Shown: positions 50,587 through 59,170, counted from the stretch's first letter. The stretch: DNA of 64,000 bases from Candidatus Gastranaerophilales bacterium (GCA_944325655.1 CALVAW010000001.1:1-64000), one strand, 5' to 3'. A program made the numbers and translations. The notes: generated by a model from the letters alone, not told the origin.

Positions 50587-50615
50587 AAACCAAAACACAA
50601 AAAAATAATATGAAA
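50587..50615 (-). other. Conserved 29-bp 3'UTR element, copy 2
   Basis: Identical over 29 bases to 61-89, and in the same place: 3 nt after the stop codon of a Gly-rich pilin-like gene and directly before its terminator hairpin. The flanking hairpins and the coding 3' ends have diverged, so the element is better conserved than its surroundings. Confidence 0.7.
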
Positions 50616-50618
50616 TCT

Positions 50619-52397
50619 CTACTCTTGCAACTCTTCCCACTCTAAAAGAACATATCCGCAAGCACCTTTTCCGCCGTTTGCAAGTCCATATCCTCCGCCG
50701 CCGCCACAGCCTCCATATCCTAAAGCAGCCGTACCGTCTTGAGATTCTAAAGTGCCGCCATCGCCCACATAACAAGTACTCACACCGGAAAGAGCGGCTC
50801 CTTTTGAACCCAACAAAGAAGTTGATGATATGGAATCTTGAAATGTTGCATTTGTATCATCCGTACCTAAAATTTTTATGCCATCTTTATATATATAGCT
50901 ATGTTTTATAGTTTCAGCAGGAACAGACTGAACAACGGTACCCGAAGAATTAATATATTTAGACTTAGCTCCATTTGAACCATCCCCCACAATTATTTTA
51001 TATGTTTCATTCGGATTTACAGAAATTGTTTTTGTAACTTTTTTACCCGAATTTCCGCCTTTGCCGCCTGATTTAGCTTTTAAATATTTAATTACAATAA
51101 TTCCATCTAAACCATATTGTTTTATGCTGGATGAAAGCCAATATTCGGCAGTTCCGTATGTCCTATCATTATAAGAATTATTATATCCTGCCCCATTTCC
51201 GCCGCCGCAATATCCGTTATACAAACTTTCAAGCGGCGATGCACCACCTTTGCCCGAATTTGCAACAAAATATCCTTTATAATTGACTCCTGCATTACAT
51301 TCTGAATTTCCGCCGGAATTCCCACCCGGTTTTCCGCCGCCGCCACCGGTTGCTATACATCCATAATTCAATTCATTGCTATCTCCGCCATTACCGCCCA
51401 AACCTGTTCCGCCACCGCCGCCACCTCCGCCGCCGCTTCTTGAAATATCTGAATTGTAATTAAAAAAGACAGGCTCTCCGCCGCCGCCACCTCCGCCTCC
51501 TACATAAAGATAATGTGACTCACCCGGAGTACCCAATCTGCTCGCACCTCCGCCGCCACCGCCGCCCCCTGACAGACCGCAATGTCCAAAAAAAGAACTA
51601 CCTGAGCCTCCATTTAATTTTCCGCCGTACCCGCCTCTGCGCATACCTTCAAAAATACTCATGCTACTATGAACTGAGCCACCTTGGCCTCCGGTCCCAT
51701 CTTCAGCCGGTGCCCCCGTAATCATTGACTGCGTAGAAACACTTATCTCCAAAGTCGTATCAACAAAATATGGATCCCAAACCGTCGTTTGTCTAATACC
51801 CAAAGGAAGAGAACCGCCAGAACAATTATCAACCTTCCCTCCGCCACCTCCTACAAATACATACGTGGAAGCCGTATTAGCAAATTTAACTATTTTATTC
51901 AAATAATATCCGCCTGAACCACCGCCACCTGCACCCTGATACCTGTATACGCTATTCCAACAAACGTTAGAAGAGGCACCTCCCCCCGCTCCCCCTGCGC
52001 CGCACATATCAACCAAAGCATACTTATTTCTCAATTCAGGCGGTATTTCAATATAACTCTCACCAATATTTGTTATTTTTAAAGAATACATATCGCCTTC
52101 GCCGGCCCCTCCGCCTTCTGCTCCTGATATTAAAGTAGCTTTTATTTCATTAACACCCTCAGGAACAAGAAAATCATACTCACCGGCCGCGATAAACTCT
52201 TTGCGGCGAACTTCAGATTTTTTTTCTTGTTGAATATATTTTATAATAGTCGTAGAAGAATTTAATTTTTTAGTTATAATCGGCATAAAAGCGGCAAGTA
52301 AAGCGCTAATTATAATCATTCCGATTAAAAGCTCAATTAAACTAAAGGCATAATAAAAATTCATATTATAAAAACGCTTTTTTTCATATTTTTTCAC
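50619..52397 (-). CDS. Type IV pilin-like protein with Gly-rich adhesin-like body
   Basis: 592 residues. The class III signal 'NMNFYYA-FSLIELLIGMII' again has Ala at -1 and Glu at +5. The body repeats the plan of the first Gly-rich pilin without its Cys region: 'GEYDFLVPEGVNEIKATLIS', 'ESYIEIPPELRNKYALV', then poly-Gly blocks, and near the C-terminus 'SVNPNETYKIIVGDGSNGA' and 'GGKGACGYVLLEW'. Such Gly-rich blocks resemble phage tail adhesins with polyglycine-II packing. The GTG at 52397 is preferred because AGGGAG sits 5 nt upstream; the upstream ATG (52436) has none. It is divergent from an S24-type repressor. Confidence 0.82.
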   Translation of the reverse strand: MKKYEKKRFYNMNFYYAFSLIELLIGMIIISALLAAFMPIITKKLNSSTTIIKYIQQEKKSEVRRKEFIAAGEYDFLVPEGVNEIKATLISGAEGGGAGEGDMYSLKITNIGESYIEIPPELRNKYALVDMCGAGGAGGGASSNVCWNSVYRYQGAGGGGSGGYYLNKIVKFANTASTYVFVGGGGGKVDNCSGGSLPLGIRQTTVWDPYFVDTTLEISVSTQSMITGAPAEDGTGGQGGSVHSSMSIFEGMRRGGYGGKLNGGSGSSFFGHCGLSGGGGGGGGASRLGTPGESHYLYVGGGGGGGGEPVFFNYNSDISRSGGGGGGGGGTGLGGNGGDSNELNYGCIATGGGGGKPGGNSGGNSECNAGVNYKGYFVANSGKGGASPLESLYNGYCGGGNGAGYNNSYNDRTYGTAEYWLSSSIKQYGLDGIIVIKYLKAKSGGKGGNSGKKVTKTISVNPNETYKIIVGDGSNGAKSKYINSSGTVVQSVPAETIKHSYIYKDGIKILGTDDTNATFQDSISSTSLLGSKGAALSGVSTCYVGDGGTLESQDGTAALGYGGCGGGGGYGLANGGKGACGYVLLEWEELQE

Positions 52398-52410
52398 GAC
52401 ATCTCCCTTT

Positions 52411-52431
52411 AATGCATATTTAGTATGCATT
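52411..52431 (-). promoter_or_regulatory. Inverted repeat before the pilin-like ribosome site
   Basis: AATGCATA/TATGCATT with a 5-nt spacer lies just upstream of the Shine-Dalgarno (52410-52403) of the Gly-rich pilin gene. It can be a repressor site or an RNA hairpin in the leader. Confidence 0.45.
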
Positions 52432-52567
52432 ATCAATAATTTTTGTTATAATTATTAACAAAACAGGCAAAATCAGACAAACAACAAACACTTTTTAACG
52501 TTTCTTGTTGCAAATTCCTAATTACTTATAAAAATTTATTCAAATTTAAATCACACAACTAATATAC

Positions 52568-52627
52568 ACATTATTTAACATAATGTCAATAGATTTTTCT
52601 ATTTAATTATAGAAAATTTATAGAAAA
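52568..52627 (+). promoter_or_regulatory. Dyads and ATAGAAAA repeats before the S24 repressor gene
   Basis: ACATTAT/ATAATGT with a 5-nt spacer (52568-52586) is followed by TTTTCTAT (52595-52602), its inverse ATAGAAAA (52609-52616) and a direct third copy ATAGAAAA (52620-52627). The last copy touches the repressor's ribosome site. These are candidate autoregulatory operators. Confidence 0.5.
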
Positions 52628-52636
52628 GGTAAATAA

Positions 52637-53227
52637 ATGAAATTAAAATACAAACAATGTTTAGAGATTATCGAAAAAAAATTAAATTTTAAAATAAATC
52701 ACAATAACATTTCAAAAATTATCAATGTTAGTGCCAATGCCTTATCAAACAGATTTTCTAATGATGGATATCTGAAAGATGAAGAAATTAAAAAAATAGA
52801 AGATTTCTACAAAATAAATATAACAGATATGCATACGAGTGCTAATATAGATTTTTTTTCGGATATATTTAATTTCAAAAATCAAATAACAAATGAAAAA
52901 ATACAAATTCCTCTGAATTTTATTAAAAACTTTTCAAATGCTGATGATTACTTTATCCTTGAAACAGCCGGTGACACAATGAGCCCGATTATTAAAGATA
53001 AAGACAAGCTTTTAATTAAACGACACAAAGGAGAACAAATTCTGGATAATCATATTTATATATTTGAATATAACAACGAAATCTTTATAAAAAGATTAAC
53101 AAAAAATATTGATCAGATTGTTATAAAATCAGACAATGAATTATATCCCACAAGAATTCTCCAAAAAGATGAATTTAAAGAATTTTCTATAATAGGACAA
53201 ATAATAGGTTTAATAAGAGATATCTAA
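52637..53227 (+). CDS. S24/LexA-like repressor with Thr at the catalytic Ser
   Basis: 196 residues. The N-terminal ~60 residues look like a phage CI-type HTH ('NISKIINVSANALSNRFSND'). The C-terminal S24 fold has 'FILETAGDTMSPIIKDKDKL' and 'YIFEYNNEIFIKRLTKNID', where the catalytic Lys is in 'FIKRL'. The nucleophile position normally reads G-D-S-M but is G-D-T-M here, so self-cleavage may be lost or slow. It is divergent from the Gly-rich pilin gene across about 240 bp, with dyads near both starts. AAAGGT precedes the ATG. Confidence 0.82.
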   Translation: MKLKYKQCLEIIEKKLNFKINHNNISKIINVSANALSNRFSNDGYLKDEEIKKIEDFYKINITDMHTSANIDFFSDIFNFKNQITNEKIQIPLNFIKNFSNADDYFILETAGDTMSPIIKDKDKLLIKRHKGEQILDNHIYIFEYNNEIFIKRLTKNIDQIVIKSDNELYPTRILQKDEFKEFSIIGQIIGLIRDI

Positions 53228-53313
53228 ACCTTGCAACTCAAACCATACTTTTGCATGATTTAAGCAAAACAAAATAATGTGATAATAACCGTAATTTGAA
53301 AGGTCATCACAAA

Positions 53314-53850
53314 ATGTTTAATGCTGAAAACACAACAATTATTTGCATAGATTTACAAGAAAAACTCATAAATATGCTTAAAAATGGCGCTATTATAAAA
53401 GAAAATAGTGTCAAATTAATGAAAGCAGCCAATATTTTAAATATAAATACAATAATTACGGAACAATATCCAAAAGGCCTTGGAGATACAACGGAAGACA
53501 TAAAATCGATTAAAAATTTTTTAACTATTGAAAAAAACACCTTCAGTGCATATCAAACCAAAGAATTTCAAGAAAATTTCAAAAAAATTGAAAATAAAAA
53601 CATAATAATTTTTGGGATTGAAACGCATATATGCGTACTGCAAACCGTGATTGACCTTATAGATGAAGGGTACAATGTTTTTATTCTAAAAGATTGCAGT
53701 GCTTCAAGAAATGAAGAAAACCACAATGTCGCCTTAGAATTGGCAAAACAAAAAGGAGCAAGCATCATAACATTGGAAATTGCTCTTTTTAACTTTTTAA
53801 AAAGCTCAAAACATCAACATTTCAAAGAAATTCAAATGTTAATTAAATAA
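53314..53850 (+). CDS. Isochorismatase-family cysteine hydrolase
   Basis: 178 residues. The Asp-Lys-Cys triad is visible: Asp in 'IICIDLQEKLINML', Lys in 'TEQYPKGLGDTTEDI' and Cys in 'IFGIETHICVLQTVIDLI'. The last is the usual 'G.ETH.CV..T' signature of the isochorismatase/nicotinamidase superfamily. Substrate unknown; YcaC-like amidases are the nearest in size. The ATG at 53314 has AAAGGT 9 nt upstream and is preferred over a TTG at 53296 that overlaps that site. It lies 86 nt after the S24 repressor. Confidence 0.9.
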   Translation: MFNAENTTIICIDLQEKLINMLKNGAIIKENSVKLMKAANILNINTIITEQYPKGLGDTTEDIKSIKNFLTIEKNTFSAYQTKEFQENFKKIENKNIIIFGIETHICVLQTVIDLIDEGYNVFILKDCSASRNEENHNVALELAKQKGASIITLEIALFNFLKSSKHQHFKEIQMLIK

Positions 53851-53863
53851 TTCAGGGGAGAAA

Positions 53864-54178
53864 ATGATAACATCGGTTAGTTTTAATAGCGCTCAAATGT
53901 TGGCTCTTGACAGCAACGTGTCCATAAATTCAATATCTACATTCAATGCTCAAGAAGCTTATGAAAATACTTTTGAAGATGTAGTGCAAGAAAATATATC
54001 TCAAAACGAAGCAGCAAAAAACGATAATCAAAGCTCGTTTTCAAATTACGATTTTAAAAAAATTGAAACCGAAAAAACAAATTTTGACCAAAGACAAAAT
54101 TATTTCATAACAAAAGAATTTGACACAATTAATTTTAAAAATGCCATGAATAAGTATATTCTGGAGAGTATAAAATAA
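53864..54178 (+). CDS. Uncharacterised Asn/Gln/Glu-rich protein
   Basis: 104 residues, not recognised. The N-terminus 'MITSVSFNSAQMLALDSN' lacks a signal peptide and is mildly like the other short orphan N-termini of the window. The remainder is low in Gly and Pro, acidic and probably disordered or helical ('NISQNEAAKNDNQSSFSNYD'). A strong GGGGAG lies before the ATG. It follows the hydrolase by 13 nt, so they are co-transcribed, and its stop is 4 nt from that of ridA. Confidence 0.7.
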   Translation: MITSVSFNSAQMLALDSNVSINSISTFNAQEAYENTFEDVVQENISQNEAAKNDNQSSFSNYDFKKIETEKTNFDQRQNYFITKEFDTINFKNAMNKYILESIK

Positions 54179-54182
54179 ATTA

Positions 54183-54554
54183 TTACTTTTTAGAAGCAAT
54201 TATCTCAATTTCAACCTTTGCTCCCTTGGGCAATTGCGCTTGAACACAAGAACGAGCAGGTTTTGAAACAAAATATTGAGCATAAATTTTATTAAATTCT
54301 TGAAAATCATTCATATCTGATAAAAAGCAAGTTGTCTTTACGACATCTTCAAAATCACTGCCTGCTGCGTCTAAAACCGCCTTTATATTGCGAATAACAA
54401 GCAAAGTCTGCTCTTGAACCGTACCGGCTAAAAATTCATTTGTTTCGGGATTTATAGCAATTTGTCCCGAACAAAAAAGAAAATCGCCGCTTTGTATAGC
54501 TTGCGAATAAGGACCAACCGGCAAAGGTGCATGTTGTGTATTTATTATTTTCAT
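54183..54554 (-). CDS. ridA: 2-iminobutanoate/2-iminopropanoate deaminase RidA
   Basis: Hydrolyses reactive enamine/imine products of PLP dehydratases. 123 residues: 'NTQHAPLPVGPYSQAIQSGD', 'FCSGQIAINPETNEF' and 'SCVQAQLPKGAKVEIEIIA', including the conserved Arg before 'SCVQ'. It lies 15 nt downstream of the threonine dehydratase gene, the very enzyme whose product RidA detoxifies, so the pairing is functionally sensible. Confidence 0.97.
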   Translation of the reverse strand: MKIINTQHAPLPVGPYSQAIQSGDFLFCSGQIAINPETNEFLAGTVQEQTLLVIRNIKAVLDAAGSDFEDVVKTTCFLSDMNDFQEFNKIYAQYFVSKPARSCVQAQLPKGAKVEIEIIASKK

Positions 54555-54569
54555 TTCAATTCTCCTTTT

Positions 54570-55781
54570 TTATTGTACTGTTGACAAAATATTATATCCT
54601 GAAGCTATAAGAGCATTTTTTATTTTTTCAAAATGTTCAAAATTTCTCGTCTCCATAGATATTTTTAAATAACAATCATTAATATCCGTACCTTCTCCGC
54701 CTTGATTATGACGAACCCTTATAACATTTGCGCCATATTGAGCAATGATTGAGCTTACCTCTTTCAATTGCCCCGGCTTATCCAAAAGCTCAACTGTAAG
54801 ATTTGAAATTCTTCCTGTTTTTAGAAGCGCTCGATTTATCACACGAGAAAGTATATTTACATCAATATTCCCACCTGAAACTATACAAACTACATTTTTA
54901 TCTTTTATTGGAATTTTATCAAACATAACAGCTGCAACGGGCAACGCACCCGAACCTTCCGAGACCAATTTCTCTTTTTCCATTAATGACAAAACAGCGC
55001 TTGCTATCTCATCCTCGGATACGGTAATAATTTCATCCACGTAATTTTCACAAAACTCAAATGTAATATCTCCGGGCAATTTAACAGCAGTTCCGTCTGC
55101 AAATGTATTTACACATTTTAACTCTACTCTTTTGTGTTCCTTAATAGAGACGAACATAGAATCAGCTCTTTCAGCTTGCACTCCATATACCAAACAATCC
55201 GGTTTAATTTGTTTTATTGTAGCAGCAACGCCTGAAATTAACCCGCCACCGCCAATAGGTACAACAATTGCATCCACATCCTTTAATTGTTCATATATTT
55301 CAAGCGCAATCGTAGCTTGACCTGCGATTACATCCATATCATTAAAGGGATGAATAAAAATTCCATCCGTTTCTTTTTGAAAATCCACAGCAGCCTGATA
55401 TGCATCATCATATACCCCATCAATCAACCTGATTTCAGCACCGTGTGCTCTTGTTGCTTCAACCTTAGACAAAGGAGCGGTTGCCGGAATAAAAATTGTT
55501 GCTTTTATATTATTTTTTTTCGCAGCCAGCGCTACACCTTGAGCATGGTTTCCGGCAGAACAAGCAATTATTCCCTTTTCTTTTTGCCAAGGAGCCAGCT
55601 GTGATATCTTATAATATGCACCGCGCAACTTAAAAGAACCCGTTAATTGTAAATTTTCCGATTTGAGAAAAATATTATTTTTAATACTTAAAAAATCCGA
55701 ATGAATTAGTTCAGTCTTTCTGGCGATGGATGATAAAACTTCTTTAGCATCATATACTTTTTCAAGTGATAATGTATTCAA
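54570..55781 (-). CDS. ilvA: Threonine ammonia-lyase (dehydratase)
   Basis: PLP enzyme converting threonine to 2-oxobutanoate for isoleucine synthesis or catabolism. 403 residues: 'LQLTGSFKLRGAYYKIS' with the PLP Lys, 'ACSAGNHAQGVALAA', 'VVPIGGGGLISGVAATI', and a C-terminal single ACT domain 'LTVELLDKPGQLKEVSS'. The single ACT domain fits the shorter ~400-residue form. The TTG at 55781 has GGGGG 5 nt upstream and gives a natural N-terminus; the TTG at 55811 would read through that site. Confidence 0.93.
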   Translation of the reverse strand: MNTLSLEKVYDAKEVLSSIARKTELIHSDFLSIKNNIFLKSENLQLTGSFKLRGAYYKISQLAPWQKEKGIIACSAGNHAQGVALAAKKNNIKATIFIPATAPLSKVEATRAHGAEIRLIDGVYDDAYQAAVDFQKETDGIFIHPFNDMDVIAGQATIALEIYEQLKDVDAIVVPIGGGGLISGVAATIKQIKPDCLVYGVQAERADSMFVSIKEHKRVELKCVNTFADGTAVKLPGDITFEFCENYVDEIITVSEDEIASAVLSLMEKEKLVSEGSGALPVAAVMFDKIPIKDKNVVCIVSGGNIDVNILSRVINRALLKTGRISNLTVELLDKPGQLKEVSSIIAQYGANVIRVRHNQGGEGTDINDCYLKISMETRNFEHFEKIKNALIASGYNILSTVQ

Positions 55782-55807
55782 TATTTCCCCCTTTTTATCG
55801 TACAATT

Positions 55808-57106
55808 TCAAAAAATTAACTGTGGTTTTTCTACCTTAATTTTTGAAATTTTAAATGAATTTCTTGCGATTGTTACCGCTTCATTTAATTTTTCTTTTTC
55901 TATATCATCATAATACAATTCCATAACAGTTTCACCTTTATTAACAGGGTTTGAAACTTTTTTCTTTAATATAATTCCGGCACCATAATTTATATCATCT
56001 GTTTTTATATCTCTGCCGGCACCAAGCAATTTTGCACTATGCGCAACATCTAAAGCACATATTTTTGATATATAACCTGTCTCAAGAGCCTTTATTTCCA
56101 CTTTATTATTCCCTATTTTAAACAGAGAATAATTATTAAGCACCTGAGGGTCTCCGCCTTGAGCAATAATTAACTCTCTAAATTTATTTAAAGCACTTCC
56201 ATTTTTTATAACTTCATCTACCATTTTTTTGACATCAGAAAAATCGTACGCCAAACCGCAATTCATAAGAGTCTTTCCTGCTAATGCAAGAGTTATTTCA
56301 TATAAATCTTCTCCGTAAAATCCTTTTAAAAACTCAATTGATTCAATAACTTCAAGACTATTACCTATATTAAATCCCAATGGCTGTTCCATTGAACTTA
56401 TTACAACATCAATACTTTTATTTAAAATTTTTCCGATTTTAACCATCAAATCCGCAAGCTCTTTTGCTTCTTCTTTTGTCTTTATAAAAGCACCTGAGCC
56501 AAACTTTACATCTAAAACTATCGAAGTTGCACCTGAAGCAATTTTTTTAGAAACAACCGAAGCACAAATTAATGATTTATTATCAACCGTAGCTGTAACA
56601 TCCCTGAGAGCATAAATCTTTCCGTCTGCGGGTGTTAAATTCGGACTTTGAGACGATATTGCAAAATTAATATTTTTAATTTGATTTAAAAATTCTTCAT
56701 TACTCAATTCGCATCTAAAATTCGGGATTGATTCAAGTTTATCGATAGTGCCGCCTGTAAAACCTAAACCTCTGCCTGACAATTTAGCCATCCTAACCCC
56801 AAGGCTGGCTAAAATAGGAGCCAGCACAAGCGTGACCTTGTCTCCAACGCCGCCTGTTGAATGTTTATCTGCAATATGTTTTGCAATATGTGAAAAATCC
56901 AATACTTCGCCTGAATCCACAAAGCTTTCGGTCAAATATGCTGTTTCATTGTCACTTAATCCCTGAAAACAAACCGCCATCAACCAAGCCGACATTTGAT
57001 AATCTTCAATAACACCTTTCATGTAATTTTCTACAAGAAAATATATTTCATCTCTTGAATGCTCAAGTCCTCTTTTTTTCTTTTCAATTAAATCTACAGC
57101 TCTCAT
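55808..57106 (-). CDS. pdp: Pyrimidine-nucleoside (thymidine) phosphorylase
   Basis: Phosphorolysis of thymidine, deoxyuridine and uridine for salvage. 432 residues: 'RAVDLIEKKKRGLEHSRDEI', 'IADKHSTGGVGDKVTLVLAP', 'GRGLGFTGGTIDKLESIPNF' and 'LDVKFGSGAFIKTKEEAKEL'. The length and motifs fit Pdp/DeoA; the exact base preference is not decidable. It lies in the run rlmH-pdp-ilvA-ridA with 11 nt to rlmH. Confidence 0.95.
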   Translation of the reverse strand: MRAVDLIEKKKRGLEHSRDEIYFLVENYMKGVIEDYQMSAWLMAVCFQGLSDNETAYLTESFVDSGEVLDFSHIAKHIADKHSTGGVGDKVTLVLAPILASLGVRMAKLSGRGLGFTGGTIDKLESIPNFRCELSNEEFLNQIKNINFAISSQSPNLTPADGKIYALRDVTATVDNKSLICASVVSKKIASGATSIVLDVKFGSGAFIKTKEEAKELADLMVKIGKILNKSIDVVISSMEQPLGFNIGNSLEVIESIEFLKGFYGEDLYEITLALAGKTLMNCGLAYDFSDVKKMVDEVIKNGSALNKFRELIIAQGGDPQVLNNYSLFKIGNNKVEIKALETGYISKICALDVAHSAKLLGAGRDIKTDDINYGAGIILKKKVSNPVNKGETVMELYYDDIEKEKLNEAVTIARNSFKISKIKVEKPQLIF

Positions 57107-57117
57107 TATTATTCCTT

Positions 57118-57534
57118 TTATTTGTGATATGGCTCATTATTTAAAATTTTATATGCCCTGTATATTTGTTCTATTAACACTAAAACTGCTTCCTGATGCA
57201 AAAAAGTCATTTTAGACAAAGATAATTTAAAGTGCGATTTATTTCTTACACTATTACTAAGACCCTCTGCACCTCCTATTAAAAACAGTAACTCGTTATA
57301 AAATCCTTCTTTTTCAATTTCTCTTAATTTTTCCGCGAATTTTACGCTTGAAAGTTCTTTTCCTTCTATTTCCAATGTTACTATATAAACATTTTGTTTG
57401 TTTTTAATATATTCTTCAATATTTTGAACTTCGACAACTTCAACTCGCCCCAAAAGACGTTTTTTATATTCCAGTACGCCTTCTCTATAAAATTTTTCTT
57501 TAAGTTTTGCTTCAAGTATAATTTTAATATTCAA
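57118..57534 (-). CDS. rlmH: 23S rRNA pseudouridine-1915 methyltransferase RlmH
   Basis: SPOUT methyltransferase acting on helix 69 of assembled 70S ribosomes. 138 residues, slightly short of ~155: 'LFLIGGAEGLSNSVRNKSHF' (SAM-binding knot) and 'LSLSKMTFLHQEAVLVLIEQ' then 'YKILNNEPYHK' at the end. It follows the symporter gene by 6 nt without a clear ribosome site. Confidence 0.95.
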   Translation of the reverse strand: MNIKIILEAKLKEKFYREGVLEYKKRLLGRVEVVEVQNIEEYIKNKQNVYIVTLEIEGKELSSVKFAEKLREIEKEGFYNELLFLIGGAEGLSNSVRNKSHFKLSLSKMTFLHQEAVLVLIEQIYRAYKILNNEPYHK

Positions 57535-57540
57535 TATCTG

Positions 57541-58860
57541 CTATGCCTTATTTTCAGCAGTCTCTCCGCACAATAACTCATAATTTAGCTCGTTTTCATT
57601 ATCTGCAATTATTGCCGCAACAACTGCATCAGATGTAACATTACAAATTGTTCTCAACATATCTACAAATCTTTCGATTGTAAACAATAACGAAAATCCA
57701 ACCACAAGTTGTTGAGGAGTAAGACCTATTCCGTTTAATATCAATGCAATAGTAATCAAACCTGCTCCGGGAATACCCGCAGACGTTGAAGACGCAACTA
57801 TTGCCAAAAATGCTATTTCAAATATTAACAATGGAGATAAATCAATCCCATACATTTGCGCAAGGAATATAACCGCAATAGTCTGCACAATAGCAGTTCC
57901 GTCCATATTTAAAGTTGCGCCCAGAGGAAGCACAAAAGAACACACTCTATTAGAAATACCTCTTTTTTCACAGCAAGTAATAGTTAAAGGCAAAGTAGCC
58001 GAAGAACTTGCAGTTCCAAAAGCAACCATAATAGCTTCAGATATTGCACCGTATAATTTTGTTACGGGGACTTTCGAAAATACCTTTAACATAAAAGGAT
58101 ATACTATAAAAAATTGTATTGCAAGCGCCAATGTTATAGCGGCTGCATACTTAGAAATATCATTAAATACGGAAACACCAAAGCTTGCAACCGAAGTAGC
58201 GGTAAGTGCAAAAATACCAGGAGCCGCAAGATACATAATCCAGTCCGTAACTTTCATGGTAGCGGCAAAAACACTCTCAAACAAAGAAACAATAGGTCTT
58301 GAAATTTCACCGGCACGCGTTAAAGCAATTGAAAATATCGTAACAAAAACGATAATAGGAATCATTTTGCCGCCGGAGAGAGCTTCAAACGGATTTTTAG
58401 GAATTAAATCCAAAAAGATTTGAGATAAATTTTCCCTTTGATATTGAATCGCCTCTGCAACACTGCCTTGAATATTTTGAATTACATCAGGATTAACAAG
58501 ACTTTGAGCATTAAGACCCGGATGCAGTGCAAGAGCAATAAAAGATGCAACACATACTGCAATTACCGTAATAATTCCGTAATACAATAGCATCTTAGTA
58601 CCAAACTTAGCAAGCTGTTTGGAATCACCTATATTTGAAATACCTATAATAATAGCACTTATTACCAATGGCAAAACAACCATCTGAATCACATAAATAA
58701 AAGCTGTCGCAATAAAATTTAATATACTATATACCCTGGGATATGCCTCTTGGGGAAAAAGAAAACCGACCAATACACCTAAAAGCAAACCAATAAATAT
58801 ATGACCGTTTCTTTTTATACCTAGTAAAAGCGCAATTATTACTTGCATATGTAAACCCAT
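57541..58860 (-). CDS. Dicarboxylate/amino acid:cation symporter (DAACS)
   Basis: 439 residues, GltP/GltT family, with about eight membrane helices and two re-entrant hairpins. Motifs: 'AFGTASSSATLPLTITCCEK' (the Ser-rich HP1 tip), 'LGATLNMDGTAIVQTIAVIF' and 'TSAGIPGAGLITIALILNG' in HP2. Usual substrates are glutamate, aspartate, or C4 dicarboxylates with Na+ or H+. GAGG lies about 10 nt before the ATG. It heads the minus-strand run gltP-like/rlmH/pdp/ilvA/ridA. Confidence 0.93.
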   Translation of the reverse strand: MGLHMQVIIALLLGIKRNGHIFIGLLLGVLVGFLFPQEAYPRVYSILNFIATAFIYVIQMVVLPLVISAIIIGISNIGDSKQLAKFGTKMLLYYGIITVIAVCVASFIALALHPGLNAQSLVNPDVIQNIQGSVAEAIQYQRENLSQIFLDLIPKNPFEALSGGKMIPIIVFVTIFSIALTRAGEISRPIVSLFESVFAATMKVTDWIMYLAAPGIFALTATSVASFGVSVFNDISKYAAAITLALAIQFFIVYPFMLKVFSKVPVTKLYGAISEAIMVAFGTASSSATLPLTITCCEKRGISNRVCSFVLPLGATLNMDGTAIVQTIAVIFLAQMYGIDLSPLLIFEIAFLAIVASSTSAGIPGAGLITIALILNGIGLTPQQLVVGFSLLFTIERFVDMLRTICNVTSDAVVAAIIADNENELNYELLCGETAENKA

Positions 58861-58977
58861 GGGTAAAATTCCTCATAATACTGTCGTGATTTATTTTACA
58901 ACTTTTTAAAGTAAATTGCAAAAAAATTCAAACGAAAAACCGATTTAATAAAAATAATAATATGTCATATTTTCGGT

Positions 58978-59163
58978 ATGAAAAAAAAGAATGATAATTT
59001 AAATTTTTTGGGAATAATGTTTGAATGTTGTAATGTGTACGGAAGAATATACAAAAACAAAGAAGGCACACATTACATAGGAAGATGCCCAAAATGCATG
59101 CGCTCAATTAAAATCAAAATAGGTGAAAATGGCACAAATCAAAGATTTTTTAAAGCATATTAA
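58978..59163 (+). CDS. Small conserved zinc-ribbon-like protein
   Basis: 61 residues: 'GIMFECCNVYGRIYKNKEGT' followed by 'YIGRCPKCMRSIKIKIGENG' and 'NQRFF'. The CC and CPxC pairs look like a zinc ribbon. I recognise this as a small conserved family of unknown function in several gut and environmental phyla, but give no name. No ribosome site is seen. It shares a terminator-like hairpin with the converging 59231 gene. Confidence 0.75.
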   Translation: MKKKNDNLNFLGIMFECCNVYGRIYKNKEGTHYIGRCPKCMRSIKIKIGENGTNQRFFKAY

Positions 59164-59170
59164 GTAAAAT

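Noticed and set aside
50678-51721. Plus-strand and alternative frames over the second Gly-rich pilin
   Set aside because: Arise from GGx/CCx codon bias.
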